Of a stretch of DNA of 64,000 nt, positions 1-13,290 are shown one piece after another (position 1 is the stretch's first letter; the number at the start of each line of letters is the position of its first letter). A model generated the notes under the pieces. The model made no database searches and was not told the DNA's origin. It saw nothing but the letters and a program-made list of their open reading frames with translations. A program made the translations under genes and the position numbers. Location: the NCBI RefSeq assembly GCF_041146395.1, contig NC_090989.1, positions 250,098,843-250,162,842 of the forward strand, in the 5' to 3' direction. Source of the stretch: Eulemur rufifrons (lineage: Eukaryota > Chordata > Mammalia > Primates > Lemuridae).

Positions 1-510
1 TTCTAAAGGAAGATGTTGCCTACCTCCTACAGACAAATTTCAGGTTAGTAGATCTAATTTTGGGCTCTTCCCTGTCCTGCAGGCAGAGAAGCTAGAAATT
101 AGGTTCAGCCTGATAGAACCTAAGTCCAGTTCTCTAACTGACTGCTACTGCCAGGCCAATGGGTCCCTGAGAGGTTTTGCAGCAATGCTCACCCTCACCA
201 GGTGAATAGCCTGCACTGCATCATGCTCTCCGTATGAGGGATTTGACTCCAGGGCATCAGGTTGTGACGAAAGGGTCTGTACAACTTTCCATTTCACATT
301 AATTTATCCTTCCTGAAATCACAAGGTTATTTCAAATTCTTCAGTTCCAAATGCTACTACTCATGGCAGTTATGGGTGAGGGATTTAGTACAGAATTGGG
401 ATGTACACAAAGGCCAACTATCTGAAAAGCCAAAAGTAGTCTCCAAGTTTTCACAGGCAGCTTGCTGAAGGCACTAGCAATTGAGACACATGGGAGGCAG
501 AACAGGCCAA
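1..510. other. unassigned non-coding DNA
   Basis: No recognisable repeat, exon or RNA gene. Short open frames here lack domain content and lie in sequence of mixed composition. It could be single-copy intergenic or intronic DNA or repeats too old for me to recognise. Confidence 0.5.
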
Positions 511-755
511 GGCAGATAAGAGCATGTGGTTCTGAGTCAGGTGACCTGGGTTCACATCCTGGCCCTGCCACTTTCTTGCTGTGTGATATCAGGGGACTTA
601 CTAACCTCTTGGTCTCCCAGTTTGCTTATCTATAAAATGAGCAATTGGTTTTTATATATAAGGTCTGTCGTAAGGCTTAAATGCGATCATTCATATGACG
701 TGTTTTTGAGCACATTGCCTAGAATGTGATAAGTGCCCAATAAATTACTATTAAG
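511..755 (+). repeat. MIR SINE
   Basis: Nearly full-length mammalian-wide interspersed repeat in forward orientation. The core is clear: an 'agagcatg' start, 'tgacctgggttcacatcctgg', 'ccactttcttgctgtgtga', then 'tataaaatgagcaat' and a terminal 'gtgcccaataaa'. It is diverged, as expected for a family that stopped moving before the placental radiation. A 67-residue open frame overlapping it is a by-product. Confidence 0.85.
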
Positions 756-1129
756 TTGTTACTATATTTTGTTATATGCAAATTATATACAGAACAATAT
801 TCATAAAATTGTCATGTCTTGTCCTCCTAGAGGCAGACACATTGGACTTCAGGTATATAAAAAGAATGCCTAGAATGGCGGTCACTGCTTACCCTATAGT
901 GAGCGGGCAACAAGGGATTCCTCAATCATTGATCCAATCTTTCCTTCTTATGCCATCAGTTCTCAATTGTCCATACTAATAAAGAAGGGAAGAGATGTTA
1001 ACAATCCAAAATGTCTGATATTCTAAAAATAATGTATACTTACCTTATAGAAGAGTATTTTATACAACTTCAGTAGAAGAATGTGTCCAATGTTCAGAAA
1101 ACTCAAGTCAAAGTAATTCATTCAGCTTT

Positions 1130-1262
1130 CATTCAATCAACAAATGTTAATCAAGACTATGCCACGTACCAGGCTCTGTGTTGAACGTCTGGGATATACG
1201 TGGGAACAAGACCTCTGGTCTCTGCTCTCATGGAGCTTAAATTCTAATGGTGACAACCAAGG
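1130..1262 (-). repeat. L2 LINE 3' end fragment
   Basis: Reads as the reverse complement of the L2 tail: 'tgccacgtaccaggctctgtg', then a 'ggaacaagacc' block and 'ctcatggagcttaaattctaatgg'. This is the typical antisense L2 signature (capacity/size phrase followed by 'catggagcttacattctagtg'). Old and diverged. Confidence 0.75.
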
Positions 1263-1549
1263 CCACATTAAAGCTTCCATGACCCATAGGCACTTTCATG
1301 TGCTCCAGCCTCCATAAAAATATATTTAAAATTATATTTTATGACTGTGTTGGTATAAAGATTATTAATATCATATATTAAAACATTTCTTTGACCTAGA
1401 AATTCATTTTTTGTCTTTTGATTTTAAAAGAAATTAAAACATTTCAAGAATCCCTAAGAGTATTAAGGGCCCTACGTACTATGCCTGCTATGCTGAATGG
1501 AGAAGGTGGCAGCAAAGCAAAGAGAACATGGAAACAAAAGATTCCAAGT
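1263..1549. other. unassigned AT-rich DNA
   Basis: AT-rich sequence with runs such as 'attatattttatg'. Nothing identifiable. Confidence 0.4.
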
Positions 1550-1690
1550 GACATTTTTTGCTGAACCATTTGAAGGTAAATTGCAGACATCCTGACATTT
1601 CATATCAAAATACTTTAGCATGCATCCCCTAAATAAGGGCATTCTGTTATGTTCTCATAATATCATTATAATACTTCAAAACTGAAGATT
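1550..1690 (-). repeat. L1M 3'UTR fragment
   Basis: The phrase 'ctgaaccatttgaaggtaaattgcagacatc', followed by 'atactttagcatgcatccc' and 'aagggcattctgttatgttc', matches the antisense 3'UTR of old L1M elements. The same segment type is covered more fully at 4329-4885, in the same orientation. Confidence 0.6.
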
Positions 1691-2304
1691 AATTCATGAA
1701 ACCATAGTAATTTTAGCCTATATTATAGTACTTACTGAGTTCCACATCAAACAACTTTTGTATTTTATATTGATACTTCCAGTTTAAACCAAAATTATAA
1801 TTATGTTACTTAATCATTCAGATTATTTTCCAGATTTATTCTGTGGATGATATTTGACTGTGTCAAAATAATCACTCATTTTTAATACTTAAAATATTTC
1901 TTGTGCTGAACTGCTTGTGATGCTTCAATTGAGACACAAATGTCTCTACCTTGTATTCTTTCATTGTCCTCCTTTGACAACTTCTTTTCTCTCAAAAATC
2001 CTTAATACATACTCCTCTTCAGAAGTTTTGTCATGAATCAAGTTGCCTCGGCTGAAATATCAGGAAAGAGAACTGTCATATTCCATTTGCCAGATGTCAT
2101 TTTATAAAGGGCATATGATAGTCACTGAAGTTAGCAGGCAGATATAATTATAGATCTTATCTCTACTGCTGCTTATCTATAGTGTGTATCCTTCAGAATA
2201 GACTGTACCTGACTTAAAACAAAACTTCCATATAAATGTGTGATGATCTCATGACCTGGTGAAGGTTGTTTGGAAGGATGGCAAATGTCATTGTTATGGG
2301 TAAA
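1691..2304. other. unassigned AT-rich DNA
   Basis: No recognisable gene or repeat. Composition is AT-rich, with many short stop-rich frames on both strands. Confidence 0.4.
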
Positions 2305-2470
2305 CAGACACAGGCTTATATACCAACCCTGATGCTTCTTAAGTGATCCTAACCCCTGTAAGCCATGGTCACAGCTGAAAAATAGGGATGTTAATACTAC
2401 CTCTGTAAGATTAAATGGGATAAGCTGTGTAAAGCACCTGACATATGAACTCTACACAATGTCAGTCTTC
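2305..2470 (+). repeat. MIR SINE (degenerate)
   Basis: The 3' half of a MIR in forward orientation is visible as 'gaaaaatagggatgttaatactacctctgtaagattaaatgggataa', then 'gtaaagcacctgacat'. The 5' part is weak. The order of these blocks (count of colonies-like 'aaaat.gggatgttaatacctacct') is the MIR tail order. Confidence 0.6.
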
Positions 2471-3073
2471 TTCCCAGTCTCTTCCTTGGTATTTCCCAAA
2501 GAGACCATCCCCGATGATAATTCCAACAAAGAGAGCCATGCCTCCTCCAAAACCTTCATTCCTTCCACACAGGAGGCTCCATTTGGGGTCTCATTTGCAA
2601 GTAACAATGTAACAGGCAGTAGGAGATAATCTTAGAGAGATTTGTTTTATTTGAAATATGTGAAACAAAGTACCTGACATTTTCAGTAATAAAAAACATT
2701 TAGCCAAGATTTTGTTTGCTGAAGTAGGCAAATAATACTGTAATCATCCAGAAAAAAAATAAGGAAGGAGAGTTGCTTTATGTAAAGAAATGTCTTATCC
2801 TGACTGGTTTGATCTTACACATCCAATGCAGCAACATGTAAAAGTTACTATGCCCGAACTTGGTCAGCTGCCTGACTGTCTTGACTTTGAACTACTGTCA
2901 CTGGAAATGTGGCAAGTCTTGATTGCCTGTAGAGCTCACAAAATAATATTTGTCAGCCGGTTTGTCTATTTGGGTGGTTTTTCTGATGTGATAGCATGCT
3001 TTACTATGATCTGCTGAACTGAGTTAAAATCTCAATAGTTTGTTCCTTATCAGCTACCATATGAGCTCCAAAC
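2471..3073. other. unassigned DNA with one 75-codon open frame
   Basis: Contains an uninterrupted frame at 2790-3017 (+, 75 codons). The translation is rich in aromatic, Met and Cys residues and shows no domain I know. Frames of this length are expected by chance in this much DNA, so I do not call a gene. No repeat is recognised around it. Confidence 0.35.
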
Positions 3074-3215
3074 AATGGTTGTCAAACATAGATGGATAAA
3101 TGTTGAAATCACAGGGGAGCAACTGATTCAATTTGTTGGGGCTAAGATTCAAGCATCAGTATTATTTAGATGCTCACTAGGACATCCACATACAGCCAGG
3201 GTTGATAACCACTGA
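3074..3215. mobile_element. hAT-Charlie non-autonomous element (MER20/MER5-like)
   Basis: Short fragment with diverged inverted ends: 'aatggttgtcaaac' on the left and 'gggttgataaccactg' on the right, which pair as imperfect hAT-Charlie termini ('cagtggttctcaa...'). The interior contains a 'ggtgattctgatg'-like degenerate block. Non-coding; it depended on a transposase supplied by another element. Confidence 0.6.
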
Positions 3216-3239
3216 AACAAAACAAATAGACAAAAACCC

Positions 3240-3900
3240 ACAATCACATTGAAAAGAAAATGATCAATACTCATATATTTTCAAAATACCAGCCAAGATT
3301 GGCAAAGATGAGGAAAAACCTCCATTCTTATTCATTGCTGTAGAGAGGATAAAATAATTCCCAAATTTTTCTGAAGGGATATTTTGCATCTCTGTGAAAA
3401 TATTCTTTGAAATTAATCTAGTAAGTCTTCTTCTAACAATCTAGCCCAAGGAAAATCAGGGATGAATGAAAATATTCAGCTACATGGTATCAACTTTCAT
3501 ATTGTTTATAATAGGCCAAACCTGGTGACAACCTAAATGTCTAATAAGGAGGGACTGGATAAATAAATAGCCCCACTGTGCATTGTAATCATGGAATATT
3601 ACAAAGTCATCAAAAACAGAATTGTAAAATAATATGTATTAATAATTATGTGGAAAGATGTGAACAACACACTGAAATGTGGGGAAGAAATAGATTACTG
3701 AACAGCATACACAATGTGGTCACATTTTTGTTAAATAAGTACATGCATTTATGCATAAACACAGACACCAAAATGGTCTCACCGGTAATTGCACCTGGAA
3801 TTGGAAGTATTTATTTATGCTTGCCCATAGTTTCTAAACTCCCAAAATATGCATATATTAGTGAGAAAAAATAAAATACTAAAAGTTATTTTAAGAAGTA
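3240..3900 (+). repeat. Old L1 (HAL1/L1ME-type) 3' end
   Basis: Matches the tail of old L1 elements in order: 'gttgataaa..aaaaccc', then 'ggcaaagatgagg', later 'ataggccaaacctggtgacaacctaaatgtctaataagg', 'gactggataaataaatag', and 'aatcatggaatattacaaagtcatc'. These correspond to the ORF2 C-terminal end and 3'UTR. Stops in all frames; no coding capacity remains. A 98-codon frame at 3578-3874 lies inside it and is not a gene. Confidence 0.65.
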
Positions 3901-4328
3901 TACAACAAGAAAATGGCCAAATTTATGCTAACACATGGATGAAAGTCATGGTCCAGGGTCTATTCTGAGACCTCAACCAGGAAGAGTCAAGAGTTCATAA
4001 AGATGTTGCTGAAAGCCCTAAGAAGTAAAAATCAAATAAACAATCAGGGTTGTAGGAGATGGAAGCTGGAGCCACATCATAATGACAGCTCCATGTAATT
4101 CCAAGATGCTCCAAGTAGCATCTTTTTCCATTATCCTTAACAAGCACGCACGTGCATGGGCAATAGCTCTTGACAGCTCTTCCCTGTTTATTAGGCTGCA
4201 CACTATGCCTGGGCCACTGTTCTAAGGTGCTGAGGCTCCCAAATGAGTAAGATGCATTTAATTTCTCAAATGCTCTGTAATCTAGTGCAGGAAAATTGTA
4301 TAAATAATACAAATAACTCCTTATACAC
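3901..4328. other. unassigned DNA
   Basis: No repeat recognised. A 112-codon reverse frame at 3995-4333 has no domain content. There may be a weak MIR/L2-like patch near 4200-4260 ('ctgggccactgttctaaggtgctgagg'), too diverged to call. Confidence 0.35.
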
Positions 4329-4885
4329 TTCATCCAGATTCACCAATTGCTAATATTTGGCCACATTTGCTTTATCATTGTCCCTCCTTTCCCATATATG
4401 TATGTGCAATTTTTTCTTTCCTATATATGAAAATAATTTGTAGATATCATAATTCATTGTATATTTTCCAAGAACAAGGATGTATATATACACACACACA
4501 GTACAATGATCAATGTCAGAACCTTTAACATTGATACAATTTTATTATCATATTACAGAACTTAATCAAATTTCAACAAACTTTTCAATGATGCCCTTGT
4601 TTTTTAGCATGTTTTTCTGGTCAAGAATCCAAGCCAGGATCACACATTGCATTTAGTTTTCATGTCCCTTTAGTCTCCTTTAATCTCCCTTGACATTTTG
4701 AAGAGTATAGGCCATTTATTTTGAAGAATGTTCCTCAATTTGGGTTAGTCTGATCTTTCTCCTGATTAGATTCAGGTCATAAATTTTTGGCAGGAATACT
4801 ACCTAAGTGATGTTATGTCCTCCTCAGTGTATCACACCAGAAGGTACATGATGTCAGTTTGTCCCATAGAATTCCTACAAATGTC
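4329..4885 (-). repeat. L1M 3'UTR, antisense
   Basis: A long stretch of old L1M 3'UTR in reverse: 'caccaattgctaatatttggccacatttgctttatc', 'gtacaatgatcaatgtcagaacctttaacattgatacaa', 'catgtccctttagtctcctttaatctccc', 'attagattcaggtcataaatttttggcaggaatac', and 'gatgtcagtttgtcccata'. The blocks are in consensus order. It also contains a short 'tatatatacacacacaca' run near 4482-4500. Confidence 0.8.
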
Positions 4886-4999
4886 CAAAGCTCAATAAAC
4901 CTTTACAACTACAATTTTTGCAAGATATTTTTGGCAGAAAAGGTTAACATTCCCATTTCTTCCTTTAACTATGTTTTTTCTTAAACGTGATTATAAAAG

Positions 5000-5690
5000 A
5001 AATAAGAAACTTGTGTTCACACAGAAACCCGTATGTGAATGTTCATAGCAGCTTTGTTTGTAATAGCCAAAAACCGTTTGCAGCCTAGACATCCTTCACC
5101 TGATGAATGGTTAAACAATGAGGCACATCCATGCCGTGCAATACTACTCAGAAATAAAAAGGATGAACTAATGATACACAACATCTTGGATGAATGCATC
5201 TCCAGGGAATTATACTGAGTGGAAAAAAAAAAAAGCCAATCCCAATGGATTGTATGATTCCACCTATGTAACATTTTTGGAATGACAAAATTATAGAAAC
5301 AAAGAACAGATTAGTGGTTGCCATGGGTTAGGTGGAGAGGAAAGTGAGAGGTTAATGGATGGCTTCTAAAAGCCAACAAGAGGGATTCTTGTGGTGATGG
5401 AATTGTTGAATGTCTTGGCTGCAGTGGCAAATACAGCAACCTGCACTTGCTATAAAATTGCATAACACTAAATACACACAGACACACAAATGGATACAAG
5501 TAAAACTGGAGAAATCTGAATAAGATTGGTAAATTGTATCAGTATCCTGGTTGTGATATTGTACTATAGTTTTGCAACACGTTACCATTGGGGGAAACTG
5601 GATAAAGGCCATACAAGGTCTCCCTTTATTATTTCTTACAACCGCATATGAATCTGTAATTATCACAAAAAAAAAACTTCATTTTAAACA
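5000..5690 (+). repeat. L1M 3' end (ORF2 tail and 3'UTR)
   Basis: Forward L1M tail: 'gttcatagcagctttgtttgtaatagcc', 'gaatggttaaacaatgaggcac', 'tactcagaaataaaaagga', 'atgattccacctatgtaac', 'acagattagtggttgccatggg', ending near 'aattatcacaaaaaaaaaac' at about 5675. The final A-run is the residual poly(A) tail. Diverged, with no usable frame. Confidence 0.85.
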
Positions 5691-6094
5691 AATGCACAGC
5701 TAGTCACAGCAAAGTTCATTCCTGAAAACTGATCACCCTAACAGAATCATGTATACCAATTGTATGATAAAATTTGTGATAGCTCTTACATAGTTGACCC
5801 TACTTCGCTTATTTTTGCAATATATTTATATTTAGGCTGCTCATGTCTGTGGTACCTTTTTTTTTTTTTTAATGTCCTCAGCCATTAGTTTTTGGTGTTT
5901 CTTCTCCCTATATGACCAGTATAATTAGTTTTTCTTTGTTGGTTATTGCTAATGGTACTTTTATGATTTTGTTATTGATTCATCATAAAAGAATAAAAGA
6001 AATCTGTAATAAACTGACTTTCCAAACATGGACAAAAGTGAATATGGCTTATTAGGAAGAAATGTGAAAATTCTTCCCCGTGATACTCAGTTAT
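5691..6094. other. unassigned AT-rich DNA
   Basis: No recognised repeat or gene. It includes a T-run at about 5857-5870, which might be the tail of an unidentified antisense retroposed fragment. Confidence 0.35.
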
Positions 6095-6195
6095 TCATTT
6101 TAACCTTGACAAGCACTATTTTAGGTGCTTAAGACACAATAGTAAATTAAGCAAAGTCCCTACCTTCCGGTCAGATTAGAATGATAAACAGACAA
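6095..6195 (-). repeat. L2 LINE fragment
   Basis: Antisense L2 tail signature: 'ttgacaagcactattttaggtgcttaagacacaatagtaaa', 'aagtccctaccttcc', then 'taatgataaacagac'-like text. Short and diverged. Confidence 0.6.
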
Positions 6196-6432
6196 ATAAC
6201 TATATATCACTTAATTCTACATACCATAAAGAAAAATGTATCTTGGCAATTATTGGCAGAGAATGATGGAGACAGTAACATAGATTGGGTGGTGGTCCAA
6301 CACAGCTTGTCTGAATAGATGACATTCGGACAGAGACTTGGTTGGCATGGTAGAGAATAAATGGTGTGTCGTTCACAGTTATTGAGACAAAAATAATGGT
6401 GGCTTTTCCAAGACAGATGCTTATTAATTCTT

Positions 6433-8144
<1,712 letters not shown>

Positions 8145-8243
8145 GGAGATGTTGCCCAGGCTGGCCTTGAACTCCTGGGTTCAAGCAATCCTCCCACCTC
8201 AGCCTCCCAAGTAGCTGGGATGCTCCACCACACCCAGCTAATG
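8145..8243 (-). repeat. Alu left-monomer fragment (FLAM-like)
   Basis: About 100 bases of antisense Alu left arm: 'gagatgttgcccaggctggcc', 'tgaactcctgggttcaagcaatcctcccacctcagcctcccaagtagctggg', ending at 'cacacccagctaat'. There is no T-run or second arm, so it is a fossil monomer or a truncated dimer. Confidence 0.85.
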
Positions 8244-8984
8244 ACTGAGGACTATGGAGACTTAATCAGCATAATGAATACTAAGATGGATTGGTAGAAC
8301 CCAGGAAATAGGGCCCTGCCCTTTGGAAAAGTATAATCAACCTTCTTTGAAAAGTCATTGGAGGGCTCATGGGCGCACGATCACATATAGCCCGTCCCCT
8401 AAGTGGACAGAGAATTAAAATCAGGGACCGTGAGTCAAGTGTCAAACAGGAAATTTCAAAAAGGAAAATAATTCTGTGCTACTAGATGAATCTCTGAATA
8501 TTTAAGAGCTTATACACTAAGACCTTGAGAGATAAAATTCTCTCAGGGAAGCTTGGATGATGCAGCTTATTGCTAGAGCTGTGAGTATTGCTACCAGAGC
8601 TGTACTCACCAGCCAGCATGTAGGGAGAATTTAAGACTTAGTAAGAGTTTCAGATTTCCAAATACAAGTGAGACACCCATTATAAAAATCTAAATATAAC
8701 TGGCCATGCCAAATGGCACTGCCTTGTCTCTCTGGGGAGTATATTAATAATAAGGGAAAATTCAACTTTTAGAACCTAAGATGACAATGAAATTTGGTTA
8801 CCAAGTCAAATTTCCAACATTTTCTCATTTCCTATATAAGTTCCCTTCTGATAAATTGAGGCTTAAGAGTTCACAGATAGAGATCCCAGCCTGTGGCAGG
8901 TTTGCAGTGGTGGTGTCTTTTTCCAAGCTTCTCTTGATTTTATATAATCTATCATGCACACCCTAGCCTGAGTAATTATTCTGT
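8244..8984. other. unassigned DNA
   Basis: Nothing recognised. Short open frames only. Confidence 0.4.
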
Positions 8985-9500
8985 AACATTAACTTATTTT
9001 TGTCATTCTTGTTCTGACAATCATTCAGTGGTTTCCCATTGCAATAAATATTAAGTACAGAAATCTTTAACATGGCTTATTGAAGCCAGAAACAATTTCT
9101 CTTTCCAGCTGCTTCTCTCACCACTGTCAATGATATAGCCATACTGTGCGTAAACGGCACTTGTTTTCCTTGGATAAGCCAGGCTTTCTCACTTACTATT
9201 CCCTGCCTGGTTCCTCAATCCTTTACTAGGCTAACTTCTCTCCATTCTTTAGGTTGCAGCTTAGATTTTACTTTCTCCAAAAAGCATTCCTTAACCCTCA
9301 GATTACATTATGAACCTCTCCTATGTGCTCCCACAGAATCTCATGTTCATTCCATAATGGCATTTATCACACTACTATTATTGTTTATTTATTTATAATC
9401 GCTCACAGTTTGTAAACATTTGGGGAAAGATACTGCATCTTGTTTATATTTTCAGCACAAAACAGGATCTCTTGAATGAATAAGTGGATGAATGAAAATA
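8985..9500 (+). repeat. L2 LINE 3' end
   Basis: Sense L2 tail, fairly long: 'tcattcagtggtttcccattgc', 'cctggttcctcaatcc', 'ggttgcagcttagattttactttctccaaaaagcattcc', 'ccctcagattac', 'atggcatttatcacactactattattgtttatttattta', then 'cagcacaaaacaggatctcttgaatgaataagtggatgaatgaa'. Blocks follow the L2 consensus order through to the terminal 'tgaatgaatga' repeats. Confidence 0.8.
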
Positions 9501-11279
9501 TCATTGCTACTACGAGGCAGAAGACCTGTGCTCAAGTCAACACTTCACTCTTTATCCTTGATCTTAAGCAAACTGTAAACTTTCTGTAGAAGAGAATATA
9601 GAAGTAAAAATGTGATCCTCTGTCTTCATAAAACCAGGTGGCTGGACTGGGCAATGGCCTTATGGTCCTGTCAACACTATAATCAATAGCTTCATATGCA
9701 AAAGATTGCAAGGTGCATTGGGCTGCTCTAAAATACATGCAAGACAAGCACCCCCGGGCACTCTGAAGAAGAGGAAAGGTGAACAGTCTCTAAATGCACA
9801 GATTCAAAAAACCTCTATTCTAATTGTTATGGGAAGGAGGGAATTAACTCAAAGAACCAGTATAGAAACATGAATACTTGGCCAGATTATGCCCCAGCTC
9901 TGCTCTCTAAGATCCAAGTGTTATTATAATAAATACTAGCCTTAATTAGGAAGGACTATGCTCTTTGTCAATTGAAATTTATTTATTAATTTTTAGCATA
10001 GCTTTCAGTTTTCATTCTGGCTATTTATTAACCCCCTTTGAGTGGAAAATACTCACATATGCATAATTTGAGCATTCCCAGGGCTAACCTCAATTTCGCC
10101 TGTCATGCTTAGGCAAGGGCAGGATCCTCTCTGTTCTAGCAGAGCCTTGGCCCTGTTTTAGCTGGCATGCAAATGCAGAGTGTGATCCATCATGTTTTAT
10201 TTAATAGAGTCGCTGAGAGAAAGGGAAAAGGAAATTGTTGTGAATTAAATGTCCTTGTCTCTTCAGGCAAGAAGATAAAAGTTCTGATTGATTGCCGAGA
10301 TGGCTAGAAGTGGAAGTATTAACGCAAAACAATGATTTTGTTATGTTTCTGTTCTCTGGAGTGTTGCAAATGGCAAGAGAAAATTTTATTCCTAGAAACA
10401 GATTAAGAGAGGCTTTCTCCTGTACCAGAATAGGCAAATTTGGTGAAAGCAGGAAGCAGAGGGTCACAAGCCAAGGAGGGGACCTAAAGATCTATGTTTT
10501 GGTCCTAGCCCTAGGACCCTATGTTCCCTTGGTAGCCTTGGACATTTATTGTTCCAACCTAAATTCCTTAAAAGATGAGGGTTTGGCTAGAGATGAGATA
10601 AAGTCTCTTTCAGTGCTTGTAATACTATAAAATTCTTTCTCTTTCTGAATTAACCCAAGTGATAGGCCATAAGTAGATGCCATTGCATGGGAGATGCTGT
10701 GGACCTGCTCTGCCTACTAGAGTCTTGGATGAAATTATCAGCAGAATTCCACCAAGTTCTGCCATTTCTCTTCAACAATATATGAAGAAATTACTCTACT
10801 AAGAATTCTACCCTACTAAGAATGATTCTTCTAAGATACTTGACAATTTACCAAAGATAACTTAAGCACAATTATGTACTATGGAAATCTATAAATTATA
10901 GAAATAGCTCTGTCCTCTTCTGCTCCAGATCATCCTTTTATCCCCCCTTCCCGATTCTGCAATTCTCCCTGATTCAATGAATCCCTGAGTTCATATTGTT
11001 CCATTTCCCATACTTGTAGACAGAGACATTGGTTCTTTGATGTATCCAGGACTTTTTAAGTACTCACAGATAATCCTCAGTGCTTGGCTACAATTGCCCA
11101 GGTTCAGAGTTTAAGTTGAGCGTCTTTATCTACCATACTTCTTTCTCTTCTCAGACTTGGGTATTGCTGAAAACTAAAGGAGGTTTTATTTTCTACAGTG
11201 TGAGTTTCTTCTGCAGAGCATTCAAGACAGACATCTCGAAAATGGCTCCTGTCATCTCACTTTGTAGCTCCTGCTCCGT
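9501..11279. other. unassigned DNA; possible conserved non-coding stretch at 10040-10300
   Basis: No named repeat. Around 10040-10300 the sequence is compositionally unlike its repeats and contains an octamer ATGCAAAT (10167-10174) and a 'catatgcataattt' motif. This is only suggestive. At 10796-10830 there is a small imperfect duplication ('tactaagaattctac' then 'ctactaagaatgattct'). Frames at 10201-10630 overlap on both strands and show no domains. Confidence 0.35.
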
Positions 11280-11335
11280 GGTATGTGTGTGCGTGTGTGT
11301 GAGAAAAAGAGACAGAGACAGAGAGAGGAAAATCC
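11280..11335. repeat. simple repeat (TG then GA)
   Basis: A short 'gtatgtgtgtgcgtgtgtgtgag' tract continues into 'agagacagagacagagagagg'. Compound dinucleotide microsatellite. Confidence 0.85.
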
Positions 11336-12569
11336 TCTTCTTTAACAGCTAAAAGACAACTACCAGAATATAGATCAAAACAGAATCTGTATGATCTCAG
11401 GTCATGCCCAATATTACCCACTGAGTCAAAACTCAAATCTTATATAAGGCCAGATCTTAAAATGGAATTTAGGTATTGATCTTAAAACAAAAACCAAGCC
11501 ACTTTCAAAACTCACACCAACAAAGATATGCTTTCTTAAAGTGGTCTTGAAATGTTCTTTTACTTTGTGTATGTTTCAGCTTCTTTTTTGTTAAATATCT
11601 GATTCTTAAAACACTAGTACAATTTTCATCCTGTAAAATTTGAAAGGTAATTCTGTTTGACTCACAAGAGGTGTTGACTTGATTATTGCTTTTGTTCAAA
11701 ACAATTATTTCATAATTTATATGCTATAATACCCATATCTTACTACCAGGTCCCCTGCATGTACTGATTTTCTCAATTGCTTTGATGGTTTTATTTTATT
11801 CAAAAGTTGTTTCTGGATGCAAGAAGTCAAGTATAGATAGCAGATATTCTGATATTATGGGTAAAATTGATGAAGTCAAATTTTTCCCCTTGGTGAAATG
11901 ACTCTCAGATAACAAACAGTGATCATTCTCTCAGACCACTAAGGCATAGCCACACACACAGTGTGAGTAATTTCCGTAGCAGAGTAAATTAACAAATGTA
12001 ACTCAAATGAACTTAACTTGTTAGAATATAGAGTTAATGAGCCTGAAACATGTGAGATTGGTTTAGGAGAGTGAGCTTGGGCAGGCTGCAAAGCAACACG
12101 CTGCATCCCAAACACTAGGGAACCTAAGCCATTTGTCACAAGAGAGAGTGGGAGCAAGAGAGTCAGCAAGTAGATCAGTGTCCACCCATCATCCTTGCAG
12201 AAAAGGCAACTAAAAATGGGTGGGTAGAGTTTCAAAAATTATCATAACTAGATCATTTATGGAAATGAGTGAAGCATTTTCAAAGGTATTGAGTTTGGAA
12301 GACCCAGATAGACTTTTATTTGTAAATCTGTATTAACATTGGTATTTATATTATAGTCTTTATATTTATATTTTGTCTTTAATACCTTTATTTTTTCATA
12401 ATTCAATCTGAAAGTACATTAAGCTTACCTTTGTCCTATTTATTTTTAAAATGTTTGAAAAGGAAAATAAAGATAAAAATACAATTATAAGGAAAATTTT
12501 ATCCTAATTAAATCTCTTAGAATGAACTTTTAAATCCTTGGCCAACCTCTCAAATCAGACTATCTGCTA
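11336..12569. other. unassigned AT-rich DNA
   Basis: No gene or repeat identified. 12300-12480 is very AT-rich. Confidence 0.4.
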
Positions 12570-12735
12570 CAAGCTACGGGCTTTCGTGGTTCCTGAAGCC
12601 AAGTTCGATGGCTTAGACTTGGGCAAGTTACATAACCTTTCTGTGCTTCAATTTCTTCCACTGAAAACTGGAAAGAAAAATAGCACCTACCTCATAGGGT
12701 AAGTTTACTATGTGCCTGATACTTTACACGTTTAT
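12570..12735 (+). repeat. MIR SINE (diverged)
   Basis: Forward MIR: 'gacttgggcaagttacataacctttctgtgcttcaatttcttcc' followed by 'gaaaaatagcacctacctcatagggt' and 'tatgtgcctgatactttaca'. The 5' part is degraded. Confidence 0.75.
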
Positions 12736-12779
12736 TTTTATTATTTCAAAGGACAGATTATTGTCAAAATGGAATAAAG

Positions 12780-13290
12780 TTAGATTTCATTCTTATACAA
12801 AAAATTAATTATTTTTGAAGTAAAAATTAAAGATTTTGAAGTAAATAATGAAGACCAAAAAAAGAAAAAAATCCCTAGCAGAAAATACAGGACAATTTTG
12901 AGGTGAAGAAGTCTGTGTAAACAAGACAACAAAACCAAGAATCATAGCAGAAATAACAGCTTCAGTTTTATAAAGATTAAGATCTTCTACATAGAAAAAA
13001 ATGTTTCCATAAGCAAACTGAAAAAGATAAAGGAAAAATCATTTTAAAAAATATTGGAAACGTGACAAAGAGGTCATGTATTTATATAAAAAACTTATTT
13101 TGCACTTAATAAAGAAAAGAAAACTTCCCAAAAGGGAAAAAAAAAATAGGTAGAGGGCATGAACAGGCTACTCACAAAAGAAGTAATGTATGCTTCTGTT
13201 TTAAATGTTTGCAGCACTAATAATTAAAGTAATGAAAATTAAAACAGCATTGAAATTGATAATATCCAGAGTAGTGTTGATGGTGAAATG
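12780..13290 (+). repeat. Old L1 (L1M/HAL1-like) fragment
   Basis: A-rich sense strand with old L1 phrases: 'aagattaagatcttctacatag', 'tattggaaacgtgacaaagagg', 'gaacaggctactcacaaaagaagtaatg', 'aagtaatgaaaattaaaacagcattgaaattg'. These correspond to the end of ORF2. Strongly diverged; the boundaries are approximate. Confidence 0.55.

Noticed and set aside
2790..3017. 75-codon frame as a small protein gene
   Set aside because: No domain, no supporting neighbours, and frames of this size are common by chance.
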